From Alistipes sp. (GTDB taxonomy: Bacteria > Bacteroidota > Bacteroidia > Bacteroidales > Rikenellaceae), in the NCBI GenBank assembly GCA_031285345.1, contig JAITWI010000071.1, positions 1 to 34,183 on the forward strand: a stretch of 34,183 nt of DNA, read 5' to 3'. The notes below the pieces were generated by a model. That model searched no databases, was not told where the DNA came from, and worked only from the letters and a program-made list of their open reading frames with translations. Shown one piece after another: positions 26,019 to 33,261 of this stretch; the stretch's first letter is position 1, and every line of letters starts with the position of its first letter. Both the position numbers and the translations under genes were made by a program.

Positions 26019-26675
26019 ATGAAAATAGCCTACTCACTGCTCGTCCTTATGTTCGCCTATTCGTCGGCGTTTGCGCAACAGGCCGAGCCGGCGTGGGAAC
26101 CCGCCCCCGAAACCGGACAAACCCCCGAAACCGGGCAAACCTCCGAAACCGGACAAGCCACCGAAGCCGGAGAGGAAGACCCCCTGAAGGGCGTCGACAT
26201 CTCGGTTTGGACGACCATCGACCTTGCCGCCTACATGAAAGCGGACGGCGTGCCGACCGACTCCCTACCCTCGGATATTCGGTATGTGCCCTTCGGCGAG
26301 GCGATGGGTGAGGTGCTGAGGATCTACGACAGCTACGATTTCTACGTGGAGGCTCCGGGGGTTCTGAAATGGATGACGGGCATGATGATGCGCAAGGCCT
26401 ACCGCAAGGCGCGAAGGGAGGGCGTGGAGCTGCCCGGTGTGATTGTCGGAGCCTTTGAAGTGGTGAAAAAAGAGACGAATTTTGAGTTGTGCATGGTGTT
26501 TGTGGCGCAGCGCAAGAAGATGGATGTGGTGGCGTTCGCAAAAGCCGCCTCCGTTTCCGACGAAATGGCCGGTGAGGCGATCGCCACCATGTGGGGCAGC
26601 CGCGAGGGGTTCGAGGCGTGGTTCCGTTCGCTGTTGGTGGCGAAGGAGAAAAAATCTCGCGGGAGAAGAGGATAA
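26019..26675 (+). CDS. Exported protein of unknown function with six-residue repeats
   Basis: I do not recognise this 218-residue protein. Residues 1-19 are a Sec signal peptide with likely cleavage at AFA|QQ. Residues about 27-54 are a Pro/Glu/Thr/Gln linker containing four copies of a six-residue repeat (ETGQTP, ETGQTS, ETGQAT, EAGEED) encoded by an 18-bp tandem repeat at 26109-26180. The rest (55-210) looks globular, alpha/beta, with a methionine-rich patch (MTGMMMRKAYRKARREG) and a basic C-terminus (KEKKSRGRRG). No lipobox, no catalytic motif. It follows dnaJ by 31 bp and could be read through from it, although a weak -7-like TATAATTG lies in the gap. The ORF is supported by its signal peptide and codon usage. 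Confidence 0.8.
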   Translation: MKIAYSLLVLMFAYSSAFAQQAEPAWEPAPETGQTPETGQTSETGQATEAGEEDPLKGVDISVWTTIDLAAYMKADGVPTDSLPSDIRYVPFGEAMGEVLRIYDSYDFYVEAPGVLKWMTGMMMRKAYRKARREGVELPGVIVGAFEVVKKETNFELCMVFVAQRKKMDVVAFAKAASVSDEMAGEAIATMWGSREGFEAWFRSLLVAKEKKSRGRRG

Positions 26676-27094
26676 GAACTCTCGCGCCTAAATAAAGAAG
26701 GGAGGCAAACATCTTACCCGAGATAGAGGAGATCGGTCGGGGAAAAGTAAAACGATTTATGGCCGAAAACGTGGCTTTGAGGCGACATAGGTTATATTTC
26801 GGCGAAATATTCCGCCGCCTTAAAATAAAGACGGAACCGCAAAAAAAACGGAAACGTGTTTTTTGGTGGGTGCGGATTACGGCGTGTTAGCATAAGCGGT
26901 TATTTTCGATTTTGTAGCTATTTTTGTCTCCTGCAAGCCGCTTTTTTGCAGTAATATTGGACATATTGCAAGAAAAAGCGGCGCAGCAGGGGGCGAAAAG
27001 AGCAAAAAAGCGGAGATGAACGCTTGTGCTAACACGTCGTAGGGAGGCCATCGCAAATATGCTAATCGGAAATTAAACAGAGAGGAGACGAAAT
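26676..27094. other. Spacer carrying repeat element
   Basis: No gene is supported in these 419 bp. The left part is AT-richer than its surroundings and holds a small perfect palindrome (ATATTTC-GGC-GAAATAT, 26794-26810). The right part is the nested inverted-repeat element at 26876-27041, and a Shine-Dalgarno-like GAGAGGAG precedes the next gene, which is unusual in this window. Confidence 0.6.
26876..27041. repeat. Nested inverted-repeat element (MITE-like), contains 38-bp repeat copy 2
   Basis: The left end 26879-26899 and right end 27021-27041 are 21-bp imperfect inverted repeats (19 of 21; right end reads CGCTTGTGCTAACACGTCGT plus A). The left end extends into the 38-bp repeat shared with 22141-22178. 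In the middle a second hairpin pairs CTGC-GCCGCTTTTT (26931-26946, two unpaired A) with AAAAAGCGGC-GCAG (26973-26986). A TATTTTTG (-7-like) is at 26919-26926. No reading frame and no clear target-site duplication are seen. Confidence 0.75.
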
Positions 27095-27520
27095 ATGGCA
27101 CTTTTTTTCAGTCAGCGCAAGCCGCGGGGTTTCAACTACACTCCGCGCTACTACAACCCCGAGGCCGACGAGCGCGAGGAGCGCAAACGGATAGTCCTGG
27201 GCGTCAAATATCGTTCGCCCAAGGAGTTGGCGCGCGAGGCCGCCGAAGCCGAAGCCAGGGCGGCCGGCGTTTCGGCAGATGGGTCAGCGCACGAGGCGGC
27301 TGCGGCGACCATCGACCCATCGGGCAGGGGCTCGGCGCGTGGGGCTGCCGACGACTACGTCCCCGGGGCGTTTTTGCGTGAACACGTCGCCGCGCGCAGG
27401 GGCAGTGCCCACGCCTTCGACGCGATGCGCAAACGGCGCAAGAAGACCCGCAGCGTGCCGATGCTGCTGGCCATTTTGGTTATCATCGGCCTGGTGGGCT
27501 ACATACTTTACTTCAAATAG
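27095..27520 (+). CDS. Small mutL-linked membrane protein of unknown function
   Basis: This 141-residue protein has a basic, aromatic N-terminus (RKPRGFNYTPRYYNPEADE), a charged helix (about 28-55), an Ala/Gly-rich low-complexity middle (about 56-105), a Lys/Arg cluster (RKRRKKTR) and one C-terminal transmembrane helix (about 120-139). That order predicts a tail-anchored protein with most of the chain in the cytoplasm. Small proteins starting with the same FNYxPRYYxPE pattern commonly precede mutL in Bacteroidota, which supports it as a real gene; that statement is from memory. Function unknown. It starts after a Shine-Dalgarno-like GAGAGGAG and ends 22 bp before mutL. Confidence 0.85.
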   Translation: MALFFSQRKPRGFNYTPRYYNPEADEREERKRIVLGVKYRSPKELAREAAEAEARAAGVSADGSAHEAAAATIDPSGRGSARGAADDYVPGAFLREHVAARRGSAHAFDAMRKRRKKTRSVPMLLAILVIIGLVGYILYFK

Positions 27521-27542
27521 TTTACAAAAGTTTGCGCGAAAA

Positions 27543-29546
27543 ATGTCGAGCCGCATAAAACTCCTTCCCGATTCGGTAGCCAACCAGATCGCCGCCGGCG
27601 AGGTGGTCAACCGCCCCGCGTCGGTGGTCAAGGAGCTGATGGAGAACGCGGTGGACGCGGGCGCTCAAAGCGTGACCGTAAATTTTCGCGACGGGGGGCG
27701 CGAACTGATCCAGATAAAGGACGACGGTTGCGGAATGTCGCCGCAGGATGCACGCATGGCCTTCGAGCGCCACGCGACGAGCAAAATCGCGGCGGTGGAC
27801 GACATTTACAGCCTGATGACGTTCGGCTTTCGGGGCGAGGCGCTGGCGTCGATAGCGGCGGTGGCGCAGGTGGAGCTCACCACCCGGCAAGAGACCGCGG
27901 AGTTGGGCACGAGCCTCAATATCGACGGCGGAGCGTTCGCGGGTCAGCAACCGGTGGCCACGCCCAAGGGGACGCAGATAATGATCCGCAACCTTTTCTA
28001 CAACGTTCCGGCGCGAAAGAAGTTCCTCGACCGGGGCTCGACCGAGGCGGCGCACATTTTGAGCGAATTTCAGCGAGTCGCCCTCACCCACCCCGAGATC
28101 GCGTTCCAACTCTATCGCGACGACGCGCCGGTCTACGACCTTGCGGCCGGGACGCTGCTCCAGCGAGTGGTCGGGATTTTGGGCAAGGGGTCGGCGGCCA
28201 AACTGTCGGAGGTGTCGGTGGAGACCTCCATCGCGCGGGTGAGCGGATTCATAGGGCGCCCGGCATCGGCCCGCCAACGCAACAAGGAGCAATTTCTGTT
28301 CGTCAACGGGCGGTTCTTCAAGAGCGCGTTTTTTCACAAGGCGGTGGTGCAGGCGTACGAAAAGCTTATTCCGCAGTCGGTGCAACCCTCCTATTTTATA
28401 TACCTTGAGTTGGATCCCGAGCAGATCGACGTGAACGTCCACCCCCAGAAGACCGAGGTCAAATTCGACAACCAGGCGGCCGTGTGGCAGATCGTGAACG
28501 CCGCGGTGCGTGAAACCCTGGCAAAGAGCGGTGCCGTGCCGATGATGGATTTCGACGACGAGGAGCGGCTGGAGATTCCCGTGCTGGGCGCGCGCGACTA
28601 CTCGCACCAGATGCGTGAGCCGGCGGTGGTGCGGAGCGACGACTACAACCCGTTCTCCAAATACCTCGACCCTTCGGAGGCGGCGGATGATTTTTCGGGC
28701 GACGTCCGCTTGGGCGACGTCCGCGGTTCGGGGCTCGACTCTGGCGCCGTTCGAGGCGGTGGTTACGAAGCAGCAGGCTATGGTGCTGCTGGTGGCGGTT
28801 ACGATCTTTCGCAGTTCGATTACATCTCGTCGGGAGCCGCCGGCAGCGGCGGAGAGGAATACGCCCCGGAGGCAGGCGGCGTCCCGGGCGACAAAAGTTT
28901 TTCGGGCGGCAACGGCTTCCCCGGCGCTCAAAGTCTCTTGGATAGTAGCGGCGGAGTGCGCGGCTTGGAGGGAGCGAGGGAGTTCTCGAACGCGACGTTA
29001 ATCGGCGAGGGCTACGCGGCGGCGCTCTACGGCGAGGTTTTTGTGGCGGTGGATTTGCGGCGCGCGCGGGAGGCGGTGCTGTTCGACGGCTTCTCCAAAA
29101 TGCTGCAAAGCGGCCACTGCGCCACCCAGCAACTGCTTTTCCCCGAGCGGATGGTGCTTTCGGCCGCCGACGCAGAGCTGCTCAGAGACCATGCCGGAGA
29201 GTTCGCGGCCTTCGGGTTCGACATGCGCCCCGCCGGCGAGCACGCGCTGGAGATATTCGGCACTCCGGCGGAGATTACCCCCGAGAGCGTCGACGACGTG
29301 GTGTACGAGATGCTGGACGAACTGCGCGACGGAATATTTATCGGCCACGAGGCGCGGCGCGAGCGTCTGGCGGCGGCCATGGCGCGTTCGGGAGCCGGCA
29401 ACCGCCAAACGACGAGGCTTTCGCTACTCGAAGCCCAAAACCTGCTGTCGGCTTTGGCCTCGGTGCGCAATCCGAGCTTCACCCCTTTCGGCAAGCCCGT
29501 TATGGCCGAGATAACCATCGACGAAATACGCGGCAAACTGCGATAA
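27543..29546 (+). CDS. mutL: DNA mismatch repair protein MutL
   Basis: MutL links mismatch recognition by MutS to strand removal. The 667-residue protein starts with the GHKL ATPase: NQIAAGEVVNRPASVVKELM with Glu31 and Asn35, DDGCGMS, ERHATSKI and GFRGEALASI, followed by the transducer domain to about 335. A Gly/Ser-rich linker spans about 375-480. The C-terminal dimerisation domain (about 485-667) lacks a good endonuclease motif: where DQHAxxE-type residues are expected there is VDLRRAREAVLFDG at 503-516. The ATG at 27543 gives the conserved start MSSRIKLLPD. It lies 22 bp after the small membrane protein and 32 bp before the rhomboid gene, in a plausible operon. Confidence 0.97.
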   Translation: MSSRIKLLPDSVANQIAAGEVVNRPASVVKELMENAVDAGAQSVTVNFRDGGRELIQIKDDGCGMSPQDARMAFERHATSKIAAVDDIYSLMTFGFRGEALASIAAVAQVELTTRQETAELGTSLNIDGGAFAGQQPVATPKGTQIMIRNLFYNVPARKKFLDRGSTEAAHILSEFQRVALTHPEIAFQLYRDDAPVYDLAAGTLLQRVVGILGKGSAAKLSEVSVETSIARVSGFIGRPASARQRNKEQFLFVNGRFFKSAFFHKAVVQAYEKLIPQSVQPSYFIYLELDPEQIDVNVHPQKTEVKFDNQAAVWQIVNAAVRETLAKSGAVPMMDFDDEERLEIPVLGARDYSHQMREPAVVRSDDYNPFSKYLDPSEAADDFSGDVRLGDVRGSGLDSGAVRGGGYEAAGYGAAGGGYDLSQFDYISSGAAGSGGEEYAPEAGGVPGDKSFSGGNGFPGAQSLLDSSGGVRGLEGAREFSNATLIGEGYAAALYGEVFVAVDLRRAREAVLFDGFSKMLQSGHCATQQLLFPERMVLSAADAELLRDHAGEFAAFGFDMRPAGEHALEIFGTPAEITPESVDDVVYEMLDELRDGIFIGHEARRERLAAAMARSGAGNRQTTRLSLLEAQNLLSALASVRNPSFTPFGKPVMAEITIDEIRGKLR

Positions 29547-29578
29547 AAAAACGAAAAACAAATCGAGCAAGAAAAGAG

Positions 29579-30220
29579 ATGAACAGAGTGAGATTGAGAA
29601 GCACGCCCCCGGTGGTGATGAACCTTATGATAGCCAACGCGGTGCTGTGGCTGGCGACGTGGGCGGCGATGACGCTTCGTATTCCCGCGCTCGATGCGAT
29701 GCTGGGCTACCTGCCGCTTTTCCCGGTGGAGAGTCCATGGTTCCACTCGTGGCAGGTGGTGACCTACATGTTTATGCACGGCGGCTTCTCGCACCTGCTG
29801 TTCAACATGTTCGCGCTGTGGATGTTCGGGCGTACGCTGGAGTACGATCTGGGTAGCAAGCGGTTTTTGACCTACTACATGGTGTGCGGCATCGGGGCGG
29901 GGCTGATCCAGCTGTTAGTGGGATGGCTGACGGGCTCGGCGGCGGCTACGGTGGGTGCTTCGGGTGCCATCTACGGCATACTGCTGGCGTTCGGAATGTT
30001 GCACCCCAACGACCGGGTGGTGCTGATCCTCTTTCCGTTCTTCCCCATCAAGGCCAAGTGGTTCGTGGTGATATTCGGCGTGTTGGAGCTTTTTATGGGC
30101 TTGGGCAATTCTATATTTTCGTTCGACAACGTGGCCCACTTCGCTCATCTGGGTGGCATGCTGTGGGGCTTCGGGCTGCTGTGGTGGTGGCGCAAAAGAG
30201 GCATGATATCTCGTTATTAA
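29579..30220 (+). CDS. Rhomboid family intramembrane serine protease
   Basis: Rhomboids cut transmembrane substrates within the membrane. The 213-residue protein has six predicted transmembrane helices and the catalytic pair Ser128 in GASGAIYG and His190 in AHLGGMLWG. The FMHGGFSHLLFNMFALWMFG segment, with the oxyanion-region HxxxN, completes the family signature. Physiological substrates are unknown. It lies 32 bp after mutL and 11 bp before the next gene, so it is in the same transcript. Many Bacteroidota have two adjacent rhomboid genes here; only one is present in this window. Confidence 0.95.
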   Translation: MNRVRLRSTPPVVMNLMIANAVLWLATWAAMTLRIPALDAMLGYLPLFPVESPWFHSWQVVTYMFMHGGFSHLLFNMFALWMFGRTLEYDLGSKRFLTYYMVCGIGAGLIQLLVGWLTGSAAATVGASGAIYGILLAFGMLHPNDRVVLILFPFFPIKAKWFVVIFGVLELFMGLGNSIFSFDNVAHFAHLGGMLWGFGLLWWWRKRGMISRY

Positions 30221-30231
30221 CTCAACGCAAT

Positions 30232-31533
30232 ATGGCACGGGAACTTTCATACTATGAGGCCGAGCGTCGGCGAAACAGGGGACGTGGCAGAGGCAGGAGA
30301 GGCATGGGCGGTTTCGGATCTTTTGGCGGCGGATCGGCGGGCGGATACGGCGGGCGCTCCTCCGGTCGCGGGCGCGGTCGGAACGGCGGAGGCAGGCGCG
30401 GTTTTTCGTCGTCGGACTGGCTGATGCTTGTCGCCTCGCTGGTCGTGGCGGCGGGGGTGGCGTTGTCGTGGTCGGCAAGGTGGATCAATCCGGCGGGTTA
30501 CGGCTTCATGTCGGCGGCGGGGCTGCTGATGCCGGTGCTTTTCGCGGCCAATTTTCTGTGTCTGCTCTATTGGGTTATCCGGTGGCGGATCGGGGCGGTG
30601 GTTCCGTTGGCGGTGTTGGTGCTGGTGGTATGGAACGTGACGCTGTTTTGGCGACCCGCCCTTGCGCAGCAGCACGGTGCACCGTCGCGCTCGCTGGTCA
30701 CCGTGGCGAGTTACAACGTGAGGGGGATGATGCGTCCGGTGGATGGCTACGGGGTGACGGGCGGTTCCGGCTCGGGTCGCGACAGGGTGCGTTCGTCGAT
30801 GCGCGAGGTGGTGACGGTGGTCGATTCGCTTAAGGCCGACATACTGTGCATTCAGGAGTTTCAATCCACGCCCGACCACTCGACGGGGCGATTCGAGGAG
30901 GCGCTGCCGGCCTACCACTACAAGAGGGTGCGCTACGTCATCGAGGGCGGCCAGGGGGTCGAGGGCAACTACGGCTGGGGCAACGCCATTTACAGCAAAT
31001 ATCCGATCTCCGACTCGGGTCACATCGACTTCGAGGGCACCAACAACTCGATCCTGTGGGCCGACGTGGCCGTCAGGCGCGACACGGTGAGGGTGTTTTG
31101 CGCCCACCTGCAAACCACCGCCATCAAGGCTTCGGACGAACAGTATATCGTCGAGGGCGGCTTTGTGGCCGACAGCACCCGCACCTCGCGAGTGAAAAAC
31201 ATGCTCCGGCGGCTGGAGGAGAACTACATCATCCGCGCCGCCCAGGCCGAGACCCTGGCTTCGGAGGTCGCCGCGTCGCCCCACCCCGTCATCGTGTGCG
31301 GCGACTTCAACGACACCCCCGCGTCGTGGGCCTATCGCAACATCGCACGCGGCCTTAAGGATAGTTTTCGTGAGGCGGGTCGCGGCTACGGCTACACCTA
31401 CCGCGGATTTTTCAATCTGCTGCGCATCGACTACATTTTGCACTCGCCCGAGTTGGAGTGCGAGTGGTATCTGTCGCCCTCGTTCGACAACTCCGACCAC
31501 AATCCGGTGGTGACAAAACTGAAGGTTGGATAA
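30232..31533 (+). CDS. Endonuclease/exonuclease/phosphatase family membrane protein
   Basis: The 433-residue protein begins with an Arg/Gly-rich cytoplasmic stretch (1-58), then three transmembrane helices (about 62-82, 88-112, 118-140) and an exonuclease/endonuclease/phosphatase domain (about 155-433). Catalytic motifs are VASYNVRGMM, CIQEFQ with the metal Glu near 207, CAHLQT, CGDFNDTP near 356-363 and SDHNPV near the end. The domain should face the periplasm, judging by the basic N-terminus. Family members cleave nucleic acids, phosphoinositides or sphingomyelin-like substrates; which applies cannot be told. The ATG at 30232 (MARELSYYEAERRR) was taken because a longer frame overlaps the rhomboid gene. 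Last gene before a strong terminator. Confidence 0.92.
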   Translation: MARELSYYEAERRRNRGRGRGRRGMGGFGSFGGGSAGGYGGRSSGRGRGRNGGGRRGFSSSDWLMLVASLVVAAGVALSWSARWINPAGYGFMSAAGLLMPVLFAANFLCLLYWVIRWRIGAVVPLAVLVLVVWNVTLFWRPALAQQHGAPSRSLVTVASYNVRGMMRPVDGYGVTGGSGSGRDRVRSSMREVVTVVDSLKADILCIQEFQSTPDHSTGRFEEALPAYHYKRVRYVIEGGQGVEGNYGWGNAIYSKYPISDSGHIDFEGTNNSILWADVAVRRDTVRVFCAHLQTTAIKASDEQYIVEGGFVADSTRTSRVKNMLRRLEENYIIRAAQAETLASEVAASPHPVIVCGDFNDTPASWAYRNIARGLKDSFREAGRGYGYTYRGFFNLLRIDYILHSPELECEWYLSPSFDNSDHNPVVTKLKVG

Positions 31534-31568
31534 AAAAATCGCGCTCCGTTACCGGGCGCGATTTTTTT
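31532..31568. terminator. Bidirectional intrinsic terminator
   Basis: AAAAAAATCGCGC (31532-31544) pairs perfectly with GCGCGATTTTTTT (31556-31568), a 13-bp stem with an 11-nt loop, with A and T runs on either side. It separates the convergent mutL operon and the transporter gene and can serve both. Confidence 0.92.
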
Positions 31569-31582
31569 AATGATAACGTCGA

Positions 31583-32911
31583 CTATCTCTGCGTCCGGGA
31601 GTGTTTGTGTTTGAACACCAGCGCGAACACCACCATAACAATCAGCGCGTATCCGGCGAAGAGGTACCAAACGGTCGGCCACTCGCCCACCCTGTATGAA
31701 GCGGCCCCGACGGCGCGCATCTCGGTGAAGCGATCCACCACGAATCCCGCGCCGTAGGAGCCCAACACCGCACCCACGCCGTTGGTCATCATCATGAACA
31801 CCCCCTGCGCGCTCGCACGAATCTTAGGCGTGGACGAGGTGGACTGCTCGACGAACAGCGAGCCCGATATGTTGAAAAAGTCGAACGCCATGCCGTAGAC
31901 GATCATCGAGGCGACGAACATCCACAGTCCGGGACCCGGATCGCCCAGCCCCAACAGCGCGAAGCGTAGCACCCACGCCCCCATGCTGATGAGCATCACG
32001 TTTTTGATGCCGAACCGCTTCAGAAAGAATGGAATGGCCAGAATGAACAGCGTCTCCGAAATTTGCGAAATCGACAACAAAATCACCGAGTACTTCACGC
32101 CCAAAGCGTCGCGGAAGGCATCCAACGCGCTGAAGCTGCTGATGTAGAGGTCGCCGAAACTGTTGGTGATCTGAAGCGCCGCACCCAGCAGCATCGAAAA
32201 CACAAAAAACACCGCCATGCGGCTATCCCGGAACAGCGAAAAAGCCTTAAGACCCAGCGTGTCGACGAGCGATCGTTTTTCGCCCGCCAAGTCAGCCGGG
32301 CCCGCCGAAGCCGAGTCTCCCGACCCTCCCGAACCCGCCGAGGCGCCTGAACCGCGGATAATGTCGCACGAGGGCAGCGTGAACGAGTAGACGCCCAGAG
32401 CGAGCGACGCACCGGCCGACAGCCACAGCTGCATGTGCGACGCCTTGAAGCCCGTCAGATCGACTATCCACATCGCGCAGATGAAGCCCACCGTGCCCCA
32501 AACCCTGATCGGCGGAAAGTCCTTCACGATGTCCATCCCCCCCTTCGCGAGCGCGTTGTAGGCCACCGTGTTGCTGAGCGCCAGAGTGGGCATGTAGAAC
32601 GTCACCGCCAGAAACATCGCCGCGTAAAGGGGCGTGTAGGTGGTTTGGAACGCCGCGAAGACAAGGAACACCGCGCCCAAAATATGGCTCAGGCCCAAAA
32701 GTCGCTGCGCCGGGATCCACCTGTCGGCCACGATGCCCATCAGGGTCGGCATAAACAGCGATGCGATGCCCATGGTGGCGAAAAAACTGCCGATCTGCAC
32801 CCCCTCGAAGTGCAGCGTGTTGCCCAGATAGCTGCCCAAAGAGATCAGCCACGCCCCCCAAATGAAGTATTGGAGGAAGTTCATGATAATAAGTCTCGGT
32901 TTTGTTCCCAT
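31583..32911 (-). CDS. MFS transporter of the nucleoside:proton symporter type
   Basis: The 442-residue protein has about twelve transmembrane helices. Its N-terminus (FLQYFIWGAWLISLGSYLGN) and the GIVADRWIPAQRLLGL loop after helix 2 match the NupG/XapB nucleoside:H+ symporter family common in Bacteroidota. It would import nucleosides across the inner membrane, in line with the nucleotidase and nucleoside kinase elsewhere in the window. The central cytoplasmic loop between helices 6 and 7 carries a Gly/Ser/Ala-rich stretch (about 185-209, GSGASAGSGGSGDSASAG). No promoter match is obvious upstream; the 233 bp to the tRNA include the tRNA promoter on the other strand. Substrate is inferred from the family. 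Confidence 0.88.
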   Translation of the reverse strand: MGTKPRLIIMNFLQYFIWGAWLISLGSYLGNTLHFEGVQIGSFFATMGIASLFMPTLMGIVADRWIPAQRLLGLSHILGAVFLVFAAFQTTYTPLYAAMFLAVTFYMPTLALSNTVAYNALAKGGMDIVKDFPPIRVWGTVGFICAMWIVDLTGFKASHMQLWLSAGASLALGVYSFTLPSCDIIRGSGASAGSGGSGDSASAGPADLAGEKRSLVDTLGLKAFSLFRDSRMAVFFVFSMLLGAALQITNSFGDLYISSFSALDAFRDALGVKYSVILLSISQISETLFILAIPFFLKRFGIKNVMLISMGAWVLRFALLGLGDPGPGLWMFVASMIVYGMAFDFFNISGSLFVEQSTSSTPKIRASAQGVFMMMTNGVGAVLGSYGAGFVVDRFTEMRAVGAASYRVGEWPTVWYLFAGYALIVMVVFALVFKHKHSRTQR

Positions 32912-33067
32912 GTTTTTTCGGTTCTTATTTTCGGTTTTGAGTTTTGTGCTTTGCGTTTCGTGGGCGTTTTTTTGTGTTGCGGTTTCCGTTCCGCGCCTTG
33001 TGGTGCGTTTCGGGCGCCCGTTAAGAGGAACAAAAGTATGTTTTTTTTGTGATTTTTTAGCGAAATT

Positions 33068-33099
33068 TTTGGCGGAGTTGAAATAAAGCCCTACTTTTG
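33068..33099 (+). promoter_or_regulatory. Promoter of tRNA-Gln
   Basis: TTTG at 33068-33071 and TACTTTTG at 33092-33099 are exactly 20 bp apart, a full consensus match. The start would be near 33106, about 39 nt upstream of the mature tRNA. Confidence 0.82.
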
Positions 33100-33144
33100 T
33101 CCCCCGAATAGAGGATCCGATGCGCGTTCCCCGTTCGCAAACAT

Positions 33145-33215
33145 TGAGCTATGGTGTAATGGTAACACTGCAGATTCTGGATCTGCCTTTCTTGGTTCGA
33201 ATCCAGGTAGCTCAA
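33145..33215 (+). tRNA. tRNA-Gln (anticodon CTG)
   Basis: The 71-nt gene folds as a complete cloverleaf. The acceptor stem is TGAGCTA with TAGCTCA (7 bp). The D arm is GTGT-AATGGTA-ACAC. The anticodon stem GCAGA/TCTGC encloses TTCTGGA with anticodon CTG at 33177-33179. The variable loop is short, and the T arm is CTTGG-TTCGAAT-CCAGG. The discriminator is A33215 and CCA is not encoded (CAA follows), so 3' processing by RNase Z and CCA addition are needed. It reads the glutamine codon CAG. The 3' half is one arm of a long perfect palindrome described separately. Confidence 0.96.
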
Positions 33216-33261
33216 CAAAAAAAGAGGCTTTTGGCCTCTTTTTTTGTTGAGCTACCTGGAT
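33201..33261. terminator. tRNA-Gln terminator embedded in a 28-bp perfect palindrome
   Basis: The inner part, seven A plus GAGGC, loop TTTTG, GCCTC plus seven T (33217-33245), is a normal intrinsic terminator. The pairing continues without mismatch outward: 33201-33228 pairs with 33234-33261. The left arm includes the last 15 bases of the tRNA (T-arm strand, acceptor strand, discriminator), and the right arm is their exact complement, beyond the U-tract. Confidence 0.92.

Noticed and set aside
33247-33261. Second tRNA-Gln fragment on the minus strand
   Set aside because: Only the last 15 nt of the tRNA are present and there is no cloverleaf upstream; it is the palindrome arm, not a gene.
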